This document shows, in pieces, positions 26,360 through 33,514 of a stretch of DNA of 64,000 nt (position 1 is the stretch's first letter; every line of letters begins with the position of its first letter). A program made the position numbers and the translations under genes. The DNA is from an uncultured Oscillospiraceae bacterium (GTDB lineage: Bacteria > Bacillota > Clostridia > Oscillospirales > Oscillospiraceae), in NCBI GenBank assembly GCA_944385125.1, contig CALWVZ010000001.1, positions 79,408 to 143,407 on the forward strand, in the 5' to 3' direction. A model generated the notes under the pieces. The model worked only from the letters and a program-made list of their open reading frames with translations. It was not told the origin of the DNA and made no database searches.

Positions 26360-27297
26360 AGCTGGTCTCCTTTGTCATACCCTGCTACCGCTCGGAAGGC
26401 ACCATAGGCTCCGTAGTGGAAGAGATAGAGGCCGCCATGGCCGCCCTTCCCCAGTACGGCTATGAGATAGTATTGGTCAACGACAGTTCCCCGGACGGCA
26501 CCTTTGCCGTCATTGCCTCTCTCGCCGAAAAGGACGGGCACATCACAGCCGTGGACCTGTCCAGGAATTTCGGCCAGCACGGGGCGCTGATGTCCGGCTT
26601 CCACCATTGCCGGGGGGATATAATCGTCTGTCTGGATGACGACGGCCAGACTCCCGCCGACGAGGTGGGCAAGCTCCTTTCAAAGCTGGAGGAGGGCTAC
26701 GACGTGGTCTATGCCTCCTACGAGCACAAGCAGCATTCCCGTTTCAGGAACCTGGGCAGCAAGTTCAACGGGCTTATGACGGAAATAATGCTGGGCAAGC
26801 CCAAGGATCTGACCCTCACCAGCTATTTCGCCATGCGCCGCTTCGTGCTGAACGACATCCTTAGATACAGCAACTGCTACCCCTATATCGACGGTCTGGT
26901 CCTGCGCTCCAGCAACAACTTCGCCGCCGTCCCCGTCAATCACCGGCAGCGGCAGCAGGGCGAGTCCGGCTACACCATCGGCAAGCTCATCGCCCTGTGG
27001 ATGAACGGCTTCACCTCCTTCTCGGTAAAGCCTCTGCGCCTGGCCACCTATGCCGGGGCCCTCACCGCCTTTCTGGGCTTTATCTACGCCCTGACCATCG
27101 TCATAAATTACTTCACCGACAGCAGCATCCTGGAAGGCTGGAGCTCCACCATGGCCCTGCAGCTGGTGCTGGGGGGCATCATTCTGGTGGTGCTGGGCCT
27201 TATCGGAGAATACATCGGCCGGATATACATGTGCATCAACGCCTCGCCCCAGTTCGTGGAGCGGCAGGTGGTCAAAAAAAAGGACAGTGAGAGCTGA
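26356..27297 (+). CDS. ArnC/GtrB-like polyprenyl-phosphate glycosyltransferase (copy 1)
   Basis: 313-aa GT2 enzyme. The cytosolic GT-A domain has LVNDSSPDGTF, SRNFGQHGALMSGFHH and the metal-binding DDD at residues 94-96 (CLDDDGQTP). Two C-terminal membrane helices (about 230-295) end in GLIGEYIGRIYMC, exactly the ArnC/DPM1-like layout. Enzymes of this kind load a sugar from a nucleotide onto undecaprenyl phosphate. Start ATGA-coupled to the GNAT gene. A second, closely similar copy of the same length lies at 29207. Confidence 0.93.
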   Translation: MKLVSFVIPCYRSEGTIGSVVEEIEAAMAALPQYGYEIVLVNDSSPDGTFAVIASLAEKDGHITAVDLSRNFGQHGALMSGFHHCRGDIIVCLDDDGQTPADEVGKLLSKLEEGYDVVYASYEHKQHSRFRNLGSKFNGLMTEIMLGKPKDLTLTSYFAMRRFVLNDILRYSNCYPYIDGLVLRSSNNFAAVPVNHRQRQQGESGYTIGKLIALWMNGFTSFSVKPLRLATYAGALTAFLGFIYALTIVINYFTDSSILEGWSSTMALQLVLGGIILVVLGLIGEYIGRIYMCINASPQFVERQVVKKKDSES

Positions 27298-27299
27298 GC

Positions 27300-27665
27300 A
27301 TGGAAAAAACGGATAAAAAAGTCTTCGTGGCCCTGCACCTGCTGCTGCTGTTCTACTCCCTGTCTTCAGTGCTTTCCAAGCTGGCGGCGGCGGAGAGCTT
27401 CCTCAGTTTTAAATTCTGCCTGTACTACGGCGGTATGTTCTGCATACTGGTGGTCTATGCCCTGGGCTGGCAGCAGATACTCAAGCGCCTGCCCCTCACC
27501 GTGGCCTTCGCCAATAAGGCGGTGACCCTGGTGTGGAGCCTGGTCTTCGGCGCCCTGCTCTTCAAAGAACAGATACGGCTCAACCAGCTCATAGGCTGCG
27601 CCCTGGCCGTGGCGGGCGTCATACTCTTCGTACAGCCCGAAAAAGACGGGGAGGTGCAGCCATGA
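27300..27665 (+). CDS. ArnE-like small flippase subunit (EamA/SMR fold)
   Basis: 121-aa protein with four predicted membrane helices, similar in size and pattern to ArnE: LLLLFYSLSSVLSKLAA at the N-terminus and TLVWSLVFGALLFKEQIRLNQLIGCALAVAGVILF at the C-terminus, the EamA/small-multidrug-resistance signature. ArnE and ArnF together move undecaprenyl-phosphate-aminoarabinose across the membrane. It starts 2 bp after the GT2 gene, and its stop overlaps the next start (ATGA), as expected for a heterodimer pair. Confidence 0.85.
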   Translation: MEKTDKKVFVALHLLLLFYSLSSVLSKLAAAESFLSFKFCLYYGGMFCILVVYALGWQQILKRLPLTVAFANKAVTLVWSLVFGALLFKEQIRLNQLIGCALAVAGVILFVQPEKDGEVQP

Positions 27666-28009
27666 CGGGGGAAATGCTGCCCTATCTTTTCATCGGCTTT
27701 TTCAGCGTCTTCGTCTCCTCCGTTTCCCAGACGGTTTTGAAAAAAGCCTCCCTCACGGAGCATAAAAGCTTCCTGCGGGAATACCTGAACCTCCCGGTCA
27801 TCCTGGCCTACGGCATGTTCTTCGGCAGCACCCTGCTGACCATGCTGGCCTACAAGAAGCTGCCCCTGAGCATGAGCCCCGCCTTCGAGAGCAGCTCCTA
27901 TATCTTCGTCACCGTTTTCGGCGTCACTATTTTCAAGGAAAAGGTAGGCCGCCGCAAGCTCTTTGCCCTGTTCCTCATACTTTTAGGCATAATCATCTTT
28001 ACCCTTTGA
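27662..28009 (+). CDS. ArnF-like small flippase subunit (EamA/SMR fold)
   Basis: 115-aa four-helix membrane protein, partner of the preceding gene. Motifs include SQTVLKKASL near residue 20 and SSYIFVTVFGVTIFKEKVGRRKLFALFLILLGIIIF at the end. I chose ATG 27662 because it overlaps the previous stop by 4 bp; the frame is open upstream, but that stretch lies wholly inside the ArnE-like gene. Other EamA/SMR roles, such as drug efflux, cannot be excluded, but context favours lipid-linked sugar flipping. Confidence 0.85.
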   Translation: MTGEMLPYLFIGFFSVFVSSVSQTVLKKASLTEHKSFLREYLNLPVILAYGMFFGSTLLTMLAYKKLPLSMSPAFESSSYIFVTVFGVTIFKEKVGRRKLFALFLILLGIIIFTL

Positions 28010-28020
28010 TTGGAGCCGCC

Positions 28021-29193
28021 ATGGATAAAAAGAGAAAAAACATTGTAATTATCGGCGCAAACGAGTTCCAGGACCCCCTCATTTTGGCCGCAAAGGATAT
28101 GGGTTACACCACCCATGTCTTCGCCTGGCAGAGCGGCGACGTGGGGGAGCGGACCGCCGACTATTTCTACCCCATAAGCATAGTGGAGCTGGACAGGATA
28201 CTGGGTATCTGCCGCATGCTCTCCCCGGTGGGGGTGGTGTCCATAGGCTCGGACCTGGCGGCCATAACGGTAAATTATCTGGCAGAAAAGCTGGGCCTCA
28301 CCGGCAACGGTATGGAGAGCGCCCTGGCCGCCACCAACAAGCACCTTATGCGCCTGGCTTTTGAAAAGGCCGGGTTGCCCTCCTGCAAGAGCCGCCTGGT
28401 GTCCTCCCCTGACGAGGCCCTGGAACTGGACCTGGAATACCCGGTCATAGTGAAGCCCACGGACCGCTCCGGCAGCCGGGGCGTCTTCAAGCTGGCCGAG
28501 CCCTCCCAGCTCTCATGGGCCATAGAGAAGGCCATGGGCCATTCCTTTGAAAACAAGGCCCTGGTGGAGGAATTTGCCCCCGGCAGGGAATACAGCATAG
28601 AATACGTCTCCTGGCAGGGGGAACACCATTTCCTGGCCTGCACCGAGAAATTCACCACCGGCGCCCCCCTCTTTGTGGAGACGGGGCATCTCCAGCCCCC
28701 CCTTCATATGACCGACGATACTCTCCGCCGTATAAAGGAGCTGGTGCCCCGGGTGCTGGACTGCCTGGGCATACGCTTCGGCGCCTCCCACACGGAGCTG
28801 AAGATAGATGAGGAGGGGACCATACGCATTATAGAATGCGGGGGACGCATGGGCGGGGACTGCATAGGCTCCGACCTGGTATACATCAGCAGGGGCGTGG
28901 ATTTCGTCCGGGCCTGCGTGGACGTGGCCTGCGGCAAAGCGCCCCGGCTCTCGCCCCGCCACGCCCCCCGCTTTTCCGCCATTCGTTTTATCTTCAGCCA
29001 GCGGGACCTGGACGATCTGGAGTTTATACGCCGCACTTATCCCGGGAATGTATACCGCACAAGCGATATACTGCCCCTGGACGGCCGGGAGATAAGGGAC
29101 AGCTCCACCCGCTACGGCTTCTACATCCTCTCTGCCGATACCATGGAGGAAATGCTGGAGGTCCTGGGCCACGTGGATTTCGATTTGAACTGA
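28021..29193 (+). CDS. ATP-grasp ligase
   Basis: 390-aa enzyme of the carbamoyl-phosphate synthetase/biotin carboxylase-like ATP-grasp group. N-terminal Rossmann-like domain (IVIIGANEFQDPLILAAKDMGY), then the ATP-grasp core: PVIVKPTDRSGSRGVF, ALVEEFAPGREYSIEY and the metal-binding end RIIECGGRMGGDCIG. Such enzymes join a carboxylate to an amine or thiol through an acyl phosphate. Inside an aminosugar operon it could acylate the sugar amine with an amino acid, which is inference. ATG 28021 has TTGGAG upstream; the earlier TTG at 28006 is less likely. Confidence 0.88.
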   Translation: MDKKRKNIVIIGANEFQDPLILAAKDMGYTTHVFAWQSGDVGERTADYFYPISIVELDRILGICRMLSPVGVVSIGSDLAAITVNYLAEKLGLTGNGMESALAATNKHLMRLAFEKAGLPSCKSRLVSSPDEALELDLEYPVIVKPTDRSGSRGVFKLAEPSQLSWAIEKAMGHSFENKALVEEFAPGREYSIEYVSWQGEHHFLACTEKFTTGAPLFVETGHLQPPLHMTDDTLRRIKELVPRVLDCLGIRFGASHTELKIDEEGTIRIIECGGRMGGDCIGSDLVYISRGVDFVRACVDVACGKAPRLSPRHAPRFSAIRFIFSQRDLDDLEFIRRTYPGNVYRTSDILPLDGREIRDSSTRYGFYILSADTMEEMLEVLGHVDFDLN

Positions 29194-29206
29194 CGAGGTG
29201 CCGACC

Positions 29207-30148
29207 ATGAAACTTGTATCTTTCGTCATACCCTGTTACCGCTCGGCTTCCACCGTCTCTGCCGTTGTGGAAGAGATAAACTCCGCAATGGAGGCCCTGC
29301 CCGGATATGAGTACGAGATAGTTCTTGTGAACGACAGCTCCCCGGACGATACCTTCTCCGTAATAGAGGGCCTTGCCCGGCGGGACAGCCGCATCACTGC
29401 CGTGGACCTGGCCAAGAACTTCGGCCAGCACGCCGCCATCATGGCCGGCTTCCACCACAGCTGCGGGGATTATATAGTCTGCCTGGACGACGACGGCCAG
29501 ACCCCCGCCAACGAGGTGGGCAAGCTCCTTTCAAAACTGGAGGAGGGCTACGACGTGGTCTACGCCTCCTACGGCCACCACAAGCAGCACAGCTTTTTCC
29601 GCAACTTCGGCAGCTGGCTCAACGGCAAAATGACGGAGATAATGCTGGGCAAGCCTAAGGAGCTATACCTCACCAGCTATTTTGCCGCCCAGCGCTTTAT
29701 CGTAGACGAGATGCTCCGTTATGAGCACTGCTTCCCCTATATTATGGGCCTGGTGCTCCGCTCCACCAAAAACATCTGCAACGTGCCGGTGAACCACCGG
29801 CAGCGCCAGGAGGGCCGCTCCGGCTATAACCTCAGCAAGCTGCTGAACCTGTGGATGAACGGCTTCACCTCCTTCTCCATCAAGCCCCTGCGCATGGCCA
29901 GCTACCTGGGCTGCCTTACGGCCCTTATCGGCTTTATCTATGCCCTGGTCATCGTTATCAGATACTTCACCGTCCATATGGCCCCCATGGGCTGGAGCTC
30001 CACCACCGCCCTGCTGCTCATCCTGGGCGGTATCATCCTGCTGGTGATGGGTCTTGTGGGAGAATATGTGGGGCGCATATTCATGTGCGTCAACGCCTCG
30101 CCCCAATATGTGGAGCGGAAGGTAGTCAAAAAAGGACAGGAGGAATAA
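29207..30148 (+). CDS. ArnC/GtrB-like polyprenyl-phosphate glycosyltransferase (copy 2)
   Basis: 313-aa paralogue of the gene at 26356, equal in length and nearly identical over long stretches, including the DDD motif, AKNFGQHAAIMAGFHHS, the EVGKLLSKLEEGYDVVYASY segment and the two C-terminal membrane helices. Differences concentrate in the acceptor-side segment (about 135-190) and the loop between the membrane helices, which suggests a different donor sugar or a division of labour. GAGGTG precedes ATG 29207. Only 2 bp separate it from proC. Confidence 0.93.
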   Translation: MKLVSFVIPCYRSASTVSAVVEEINSAMEALPGYEYEIVLVNDSSPDDTFSVIEGLARRDSRITAVDLAKNFGQHAAIMAGFHHSCGDYIVCLDDDGQTPANEVGKLLSKLEEGYDVVYASYGHHKQHSFFRNFGSWLNGKMTEIMLGKPKELYLTSYFAAQRFIVDEMLRYEHCFPYIMGLVLRSTKNICNVPVNHRQRQEGRSGYNLSKLLNLWMNGFTSFSIKPLRMASYLGCLTALIGFIYALVIVIRYFTVHMAPMGWSSTTALLLILGGIILLVMGLVGEYVGRIFMCVNASPQYVERKVVKKGQEE

Positions 30149-30150
30149 GC

Positions 30151-30951
30151 ATGGCTATTTTGGGATTCATCGGCGTGGGGAATATGGGCGGAGCCCTGGC
30201 AAGAGCCGCCGCCCTCAAGGTCCCCGGCTCTTCCATGCTGCTGGCAAACCGCAGCCGGGAAAAGGCCGAGAAGCTGGCTGAGGAACTGGGAGCCACCGTT
30301 TCGGACAATCTCAGCATTGCCGCCCGGGCAGACTATATCTTTTTGGGAGTCAAGCCCCAGATGCTCCCCGGCGTGCTGGCCCAGCTGGCCCCGGTACTGG
30401 CCGGGAGGGGGGAGCCCTTCGTGCTGGTGAGCATGGCCGCCGGCACCTCCATCGAAAAGGTCCAGCAGCTCTCCGGCATAAAGTGGCCGGTGATACGCAT
30501 AATGCCCAACACCCCCGCCTCTATAGGCCGGGGCATGATACTCTACGCTCCGGGCCCAGGGGTCACGGAAGCTCAGCTGGAGGAGTTCCTGGAGCTCATG
30601 TCCGGGGCGGGACGCTTTACCCGCCTGGAAGAGCGGCTCATCGACGCCGGCTCCTCCGTCTCCGGCTGCGGCCCCGCCTTTGCGGATATGTTCATTGAGG
30701 CCCTGGCGGACGGAGGAGTGGCCTGCGGTTTGCCCCGTTCCGCCGCCATGGAGCTGGCTGCCCAGATGCTCCTGGGTTCGGCGGTCCTGGCGCTGGAGAG
30801 CGGCAGGCACCCCGGGGAGCTGAAGGACGCCGTGTGCTCCCCCGGCGGCACCACCATCCAGGGCGTGCGCACTCTGGAGAAGTGCGGTTTCCGCAGCGCA
30901 GTCATTGAAGCGGTCATCGCCGCCTACGAAAAGAATTTCGACCTGAAATAA
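30151..30951 (+). CDS. proC: Pyrroline-5-carboxylate reductase
   Basis: 266-aa NADPH-dependent enzyme making proline from pyrroline-5-carboxylate. Dinucleotide motif LGFIGVGNMGGALA at the N-terminus, then FLGVKPQML and SMAAGTSIEK. The C-terminal dimer domain carries the family signature (ELKDAVCSPGGTTIQGVRTLE, near residue 220). ATG 30151 follows AGGAGG. It is last in the sugar operon by position but has no obvious metabolic link to it. Confidence 0.96.
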   Translation: MAILGFIGVGNMGGALARAAALKVPGSSMLLANRSREKAEKLAEELGATVSDNLSIAARADYIFLGVKPQMLPGVLAQLAPVLAGRGEPFVLVSMAAGTSIEKVQQLSGIKWPVIRIMPNTPASIGRGMILYAPGPGVTEAQLEEFLELMSGAGRFTRLEERLIDAGSSVSGCGPAFADMFIEALADGGVACGLPRSAAMELAAQMLLGSAVLALESGRHPGELKDAVCSPGGTTIQGVRTLEKCGFRSAVIEAVIAAYEKNFDLK

Positions 30952-30970
30952 GAACCAATATAAATACTAC

Positions 30971-31002
30971 AGCCCCCGCTTCGCAGCTGCGGAGCGGGGG
31001 CT
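30971..31002. terminator. Terminator between convergent proC and lysR-type gene
   Basis: AGCCCCCGCT (30971-30980) pairs with AGCGGGGGCT (30993-31002), with extra GC pairing in the loop. T-rich plus-strand tail. Confidence 0.85.
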
Positions 31003-31023
31003 GTCCTTTTACAGATACAGTTT

Positions 31024-31995
31024 TTATTTGTTCGCCCAGGCCTCCAGAGCGCCGCCGGAGTAGTCGGAAAAGAACTTTTTGAAAGTGTCCAGCAGCTCCT
31101 GAGTACCGCCGTGGAGCACCCGCTCCTTGTGGAAATAGGCGCAGACCCTGTCGATATCCGGCAGGTAGGGCAGGGGAAAAACGTAAATATTTTTCAGATA
31201 GTCGTTTTGCAGCTCCCGGCCCACCAGGTCCCAGAAAATACGGGGATACACCAACACTCCCAGGCCGCTGTTGGCCAGCTGGAAGGCGTTTTCCATATTC
31301 GTCAGCTCACACACAAAGCCGGGATTTATGTCATAGTACTTGAGATAGCTGGTCAGGGTGCGGCCGCCGGAAGATTGGGGCGGTATCTTGATGAAGGGCG
31401 CCTTTTCAAAATACCGCAGGTCTGCGCACTGGGAAAAGTTCTCCGCTATGCTCTCGCTGTCTTTCCCGGCCAAGGCCTCCATTATGCTTCTGGGCACCAC
31501 CAGCAGCTGCTCCTTTTTGCACAGCTCCACAGTCTCATAGCTGTCCGGCGTGCTGGTTATGGAGCCTATCACCAGGTCTACCCCGTCATGGGTCACCGCC
31601 TTTTGCAGCACCTCCGGGGAGGCCTCGTTCATTTTCACATAGGTTTCCGGGTGCCCCCGGAGATAGACCGGCAGCACATAAGGCAGCACCGCCCGGGCCA
31701 CCGTGTGCTCTATGCCCATGTGGATGTACTGGCTGCCGGCGCTGCCCCGGTTGGTGTTCTCCTCATACTGCTGCTTTAAATGCAGTATCTCCTTGGCTAC
31801 CCGCAAAAACTGCAGCCCGTCCCTGGTAAGGCCCAGAGGGCGGCTGCGCACAAAAAGCTGGGTGCCCAGCTCCTCCTCCAGCTTGGCTATCTGCTTGGAG
31901 AGAGACTGCTGGGATATGAACAGATGCTGGGCCGCCACCGATATGCTTTTCTCGTCGGCTACGGCTATAAAACTCTTTAACAGTGAAAAATCCAT
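31024..31995 (-). CDS. LysR-family transcriptional regulator
   Basis: 323-aa regulator. N-terminal winged helix-turn-helix (FIAVADEKSISVAAQHLFISQQSLSKQIAKLEEELGTQLFVR, residues ~8-50), linker helix, then a substrate-binding domain. It is divergent from the TAXI-TRAP transporter genes, the classic position for a LysR activator of the neighbouring transport operon. The inducer is unknown. GGAGAAAGG precedes ATG 31995. Confidence 0.93.
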   Translation of the reverse strand: MDFSLLKSFIAVADEKSISVAAQHLFISQQSLSKQIAKLEEELGTQLFVRSRPLGLTRDGLQFLRVAKEILHLKQQYEENTNRGSAGSQYIHMGIEHTVARAVLPYVLPVYLRGHPETYVKMNEASPEVLQKAVTHDGVDLVIGSITSTPDSYETVELCKKEQLLVVPRSIMEALAGKDSESIAENFSQCADLRYFEKAPFIKIPPQSSGGRTLTSYLKYYDINPGFVCELTNMENAFQLANSGLGVLVYPRIFWDLVGRELQNDYLKNIYVFPLPYLPDIDRVCAYFHKERVLHGGTQELLDTFKKFFSDYSGGALEAWANK

Positions 31996-32109
31996 TTGCC
32001 CTTTCTCCGCTTATCCGGCTGCGGGGGACCCTGAGCTCCCCGAAAGCCAATTCCAATATTTGCCGTTATTTTTTTGTCAAGTCCTGAATGTCGCTAAAAA
32101 TTTTCTTGC

Positions 32110-32121
32110 ATTGTGCACAAT
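32110..32121. promoter_or_regulatory. Palindrome in lysR/TAXI intergenic region
   Basis: Perfect 12-bp palindrome ATTGTGCACAAT, about 30 bp upstream of a TTGACA (minus strand, 32081-32076) likely to be the -35 of the lysR-type gene. Possible regulator site; the binding protein is not shown by sequence. Confidence 0.4.
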
Positions 32122-32199
32122 ACAGCCTATATATTTCCTTGGTTTTCTGTTACTTATGCAAATGTATGAAAAAACTGTTGCCGGCTTTCAAAAAAACTA

Positions 32200-32228
32200 T
32201 TGCTTTTCTCAACTTTCGGTTGTATTAT
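32200..32228 (+). promoter_or_regulatory. Promoter of TAXI solute-binding gene
   Basis: TTGCTT (32200-32205), 17-bp spacer, TATTAT (32223-32228), about 85 bases before the start of the binding-protein gene. Confidence 0.6.
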
Positions 32229-32241
32229 AAACGCAGATAAA

Positions 32242-32270
32242 GCGTAATGCAAGAGCTAATTGCATTACGC
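32242..32270. promoter_or_regulatory. Dyad with 9-bp arms in the TAXI leader
   Basis: GCGTAATGC (32242-32250), 11-base spacer, GCATTACGC (32262-32270). It starts just downstream of the predicted transcription start, so it could be an operator acting as a block or an mRNA 5' stem-loop. Confidence 0.5.
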
Positions 32271-32318
32271 ACATTAAATTTTTTGTTTCTCTCGGGAGAC
32301 TAATTCAGGAGGTCAAGT

Positions 32319-33275
32319 ATGAAAAAGATCATCGCAATCGTTGCACTTTTGTGCATGGTGTTTGCCCTGTGCGCCTGCGGAGGCGGCAGCAAAGGCGAAA
32401 CACTGACTTTCACCACCGGCGGTGAGACCGGCACCTACTACGGTTTCGGCAGCGTTATAGCCCAGTATGTTTCCGCCAACACCGACCTTTCCGTCACCGC
32501 CGTCACCAGCAACGGCTCCCAGGCCAACATCGAGGACATGGATGCAGGCTCCTATCAGCTGGGCTTCTGCCAGTCCGACGTTATGAGCTACGCCTACGCC
32601 GGCACCAACCTCTTTGCCGAGACCGGCGAAGTCACCAGCTTCTCCGTTGTGGCTTCCCTGTACATGGAGCAGGTCCAGATCGTCACCATGAACCCCGACA
32701 TCAAGACCGTTGAGGACCTCCGCGGCAAGAGCGTATCCATCGGCGCTCTGGGCTCCGGCGTTTACTACAACGCCATCGACGTCCTGGGTGTCTACGGCAT
32801 GACCGAGGCCGACATCAACCCCGTCTACCAGAGCTTCGGCGACAGCGCAGAGAGCCTGAAGGACGGTAAGATAGACGCCGCCTTCATCGTTGCCGGCGCC
32901 CCCACCACCGCTATCACCGACCTCTCCACCGGCGGCCAGGTCTACCTGGTGAGCATTGATGACGAGCATATCGACCAGCTCATCGCCAAGTCTCCCTACT
33001 ACAGCAAGTACACCGTTACCGCCGACACCTACGGTATGCCTGAGGATGCCCAGACCGTGGCTATCGCCGCCGTCATCCTGGCCCGTGACGATGTCTCCGA
33101 GGACGCAGTCTACACCTTCGTCTCCACCATTTTTGACAACGTGGATCAGCTCCAGCACGGCAAGGCCGCTGAGCTGGATCTGAGCTTCGCTTCCAGCATC
33201 ACCGACGTTCCCTATCATCCCGGTGCGGCAAAGTACTTCTCCGAGAAGGGCATTGAGGTAGCTTCCGTCAAGTAA
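32319..33275 (+). CDS. TAXI-family TRAP transporter solute-binding lipoprotein
   Basis: 318-aa binding protein. A lipoprotein signal (MKKIIAIVALLCMVFALCAC, with Cys20 as the lipid site) is followed by the TAXI fold: FTTGGETGTYYGFGSVIAQY near residue 28, LRGKSVSIGALGSGVYYNA near 133 and the PYHPGAAKYFSEKG C-terminus. It captures a small solute, in known members often glutamate or another organic acid, for the fused permease downstream. AGGAGGT site. A hairpin separates it from the permease, which would let it be made in excess. Confidence 0.95.
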   Translation: MKKIIAIVALLCMVFALCACGGGSKGETLTFTTGGETGTYYGFGSVIAQYVSANTDLSVTAVTSNGSQANIEDMDAGSYQLGFCQSDVMSYAYAGTNLFAETGEVTSFSVVASLYMEQVQIVTMNPDIKTVEDLRGKSVSIGALGSGVYYNAIDVLGVYGMTEADINPVYQSFGDSAESLKDGKIDAAFIVAGAPTTAITDLSTGGQVYLVSIDDEHIDQLIAKSPYYSKYTVTADTYGMPEDAQTVAIAAVILARDDVSEDAVYTFVSTIFDNVDQLQHGKAAELDLSFASSITDVPYHPGAAKYFSEKGIEVASVK

Positions 33276-33306
33276 GCTGCGTCTGCCGTCTGAGATTTAG
33301 CGGTTA

Positions 33307-33341
33307 AAAAGCTACGGCGCTTTTTAGGCGCCGTAGCTTTT
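33307..33341 (+). terminator. Attenuating terminator between TAXI binding protein and permease
   Basis: AAAAGCTACGGCGC (33307-33320) pairs perfectly with GCGCCGTAGCTTTT (33328-33341). T-run at the 3' side. Confidence 0.85.
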
Positions 33342-33514
33342 CAAGTCATTTAGGGCCCTTATTTTTGAGTCAGAATTCAACCGTTTCCTTTGTTTATTTC
33401 CTAATCTTTACGCTCTCTTGATACATATCCTCCATTCTGAACTTGATTTTTCCCCTGCTTTAGTGCAGAATTATATTTATATATAGTATAACCCAAGCGA
33501 AAGGAGCAAAGTGA

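Noticed and set aside
27533-27661. Longer N-terminus for the ArnF-like protein
   Set aside because: The extra codons overlap the ArnE-like gene and encode an Arg/Pro/His-rich stretch unlike any flippase; the ATGA overlap start fits.
33307-33341. End of the TAXI operon, making the permease an independent gene
   Set aside because: The binding protein and the fused permease are functional partners. The hairpin is better read as a partial terminator that lets the binding protein be made in excess.
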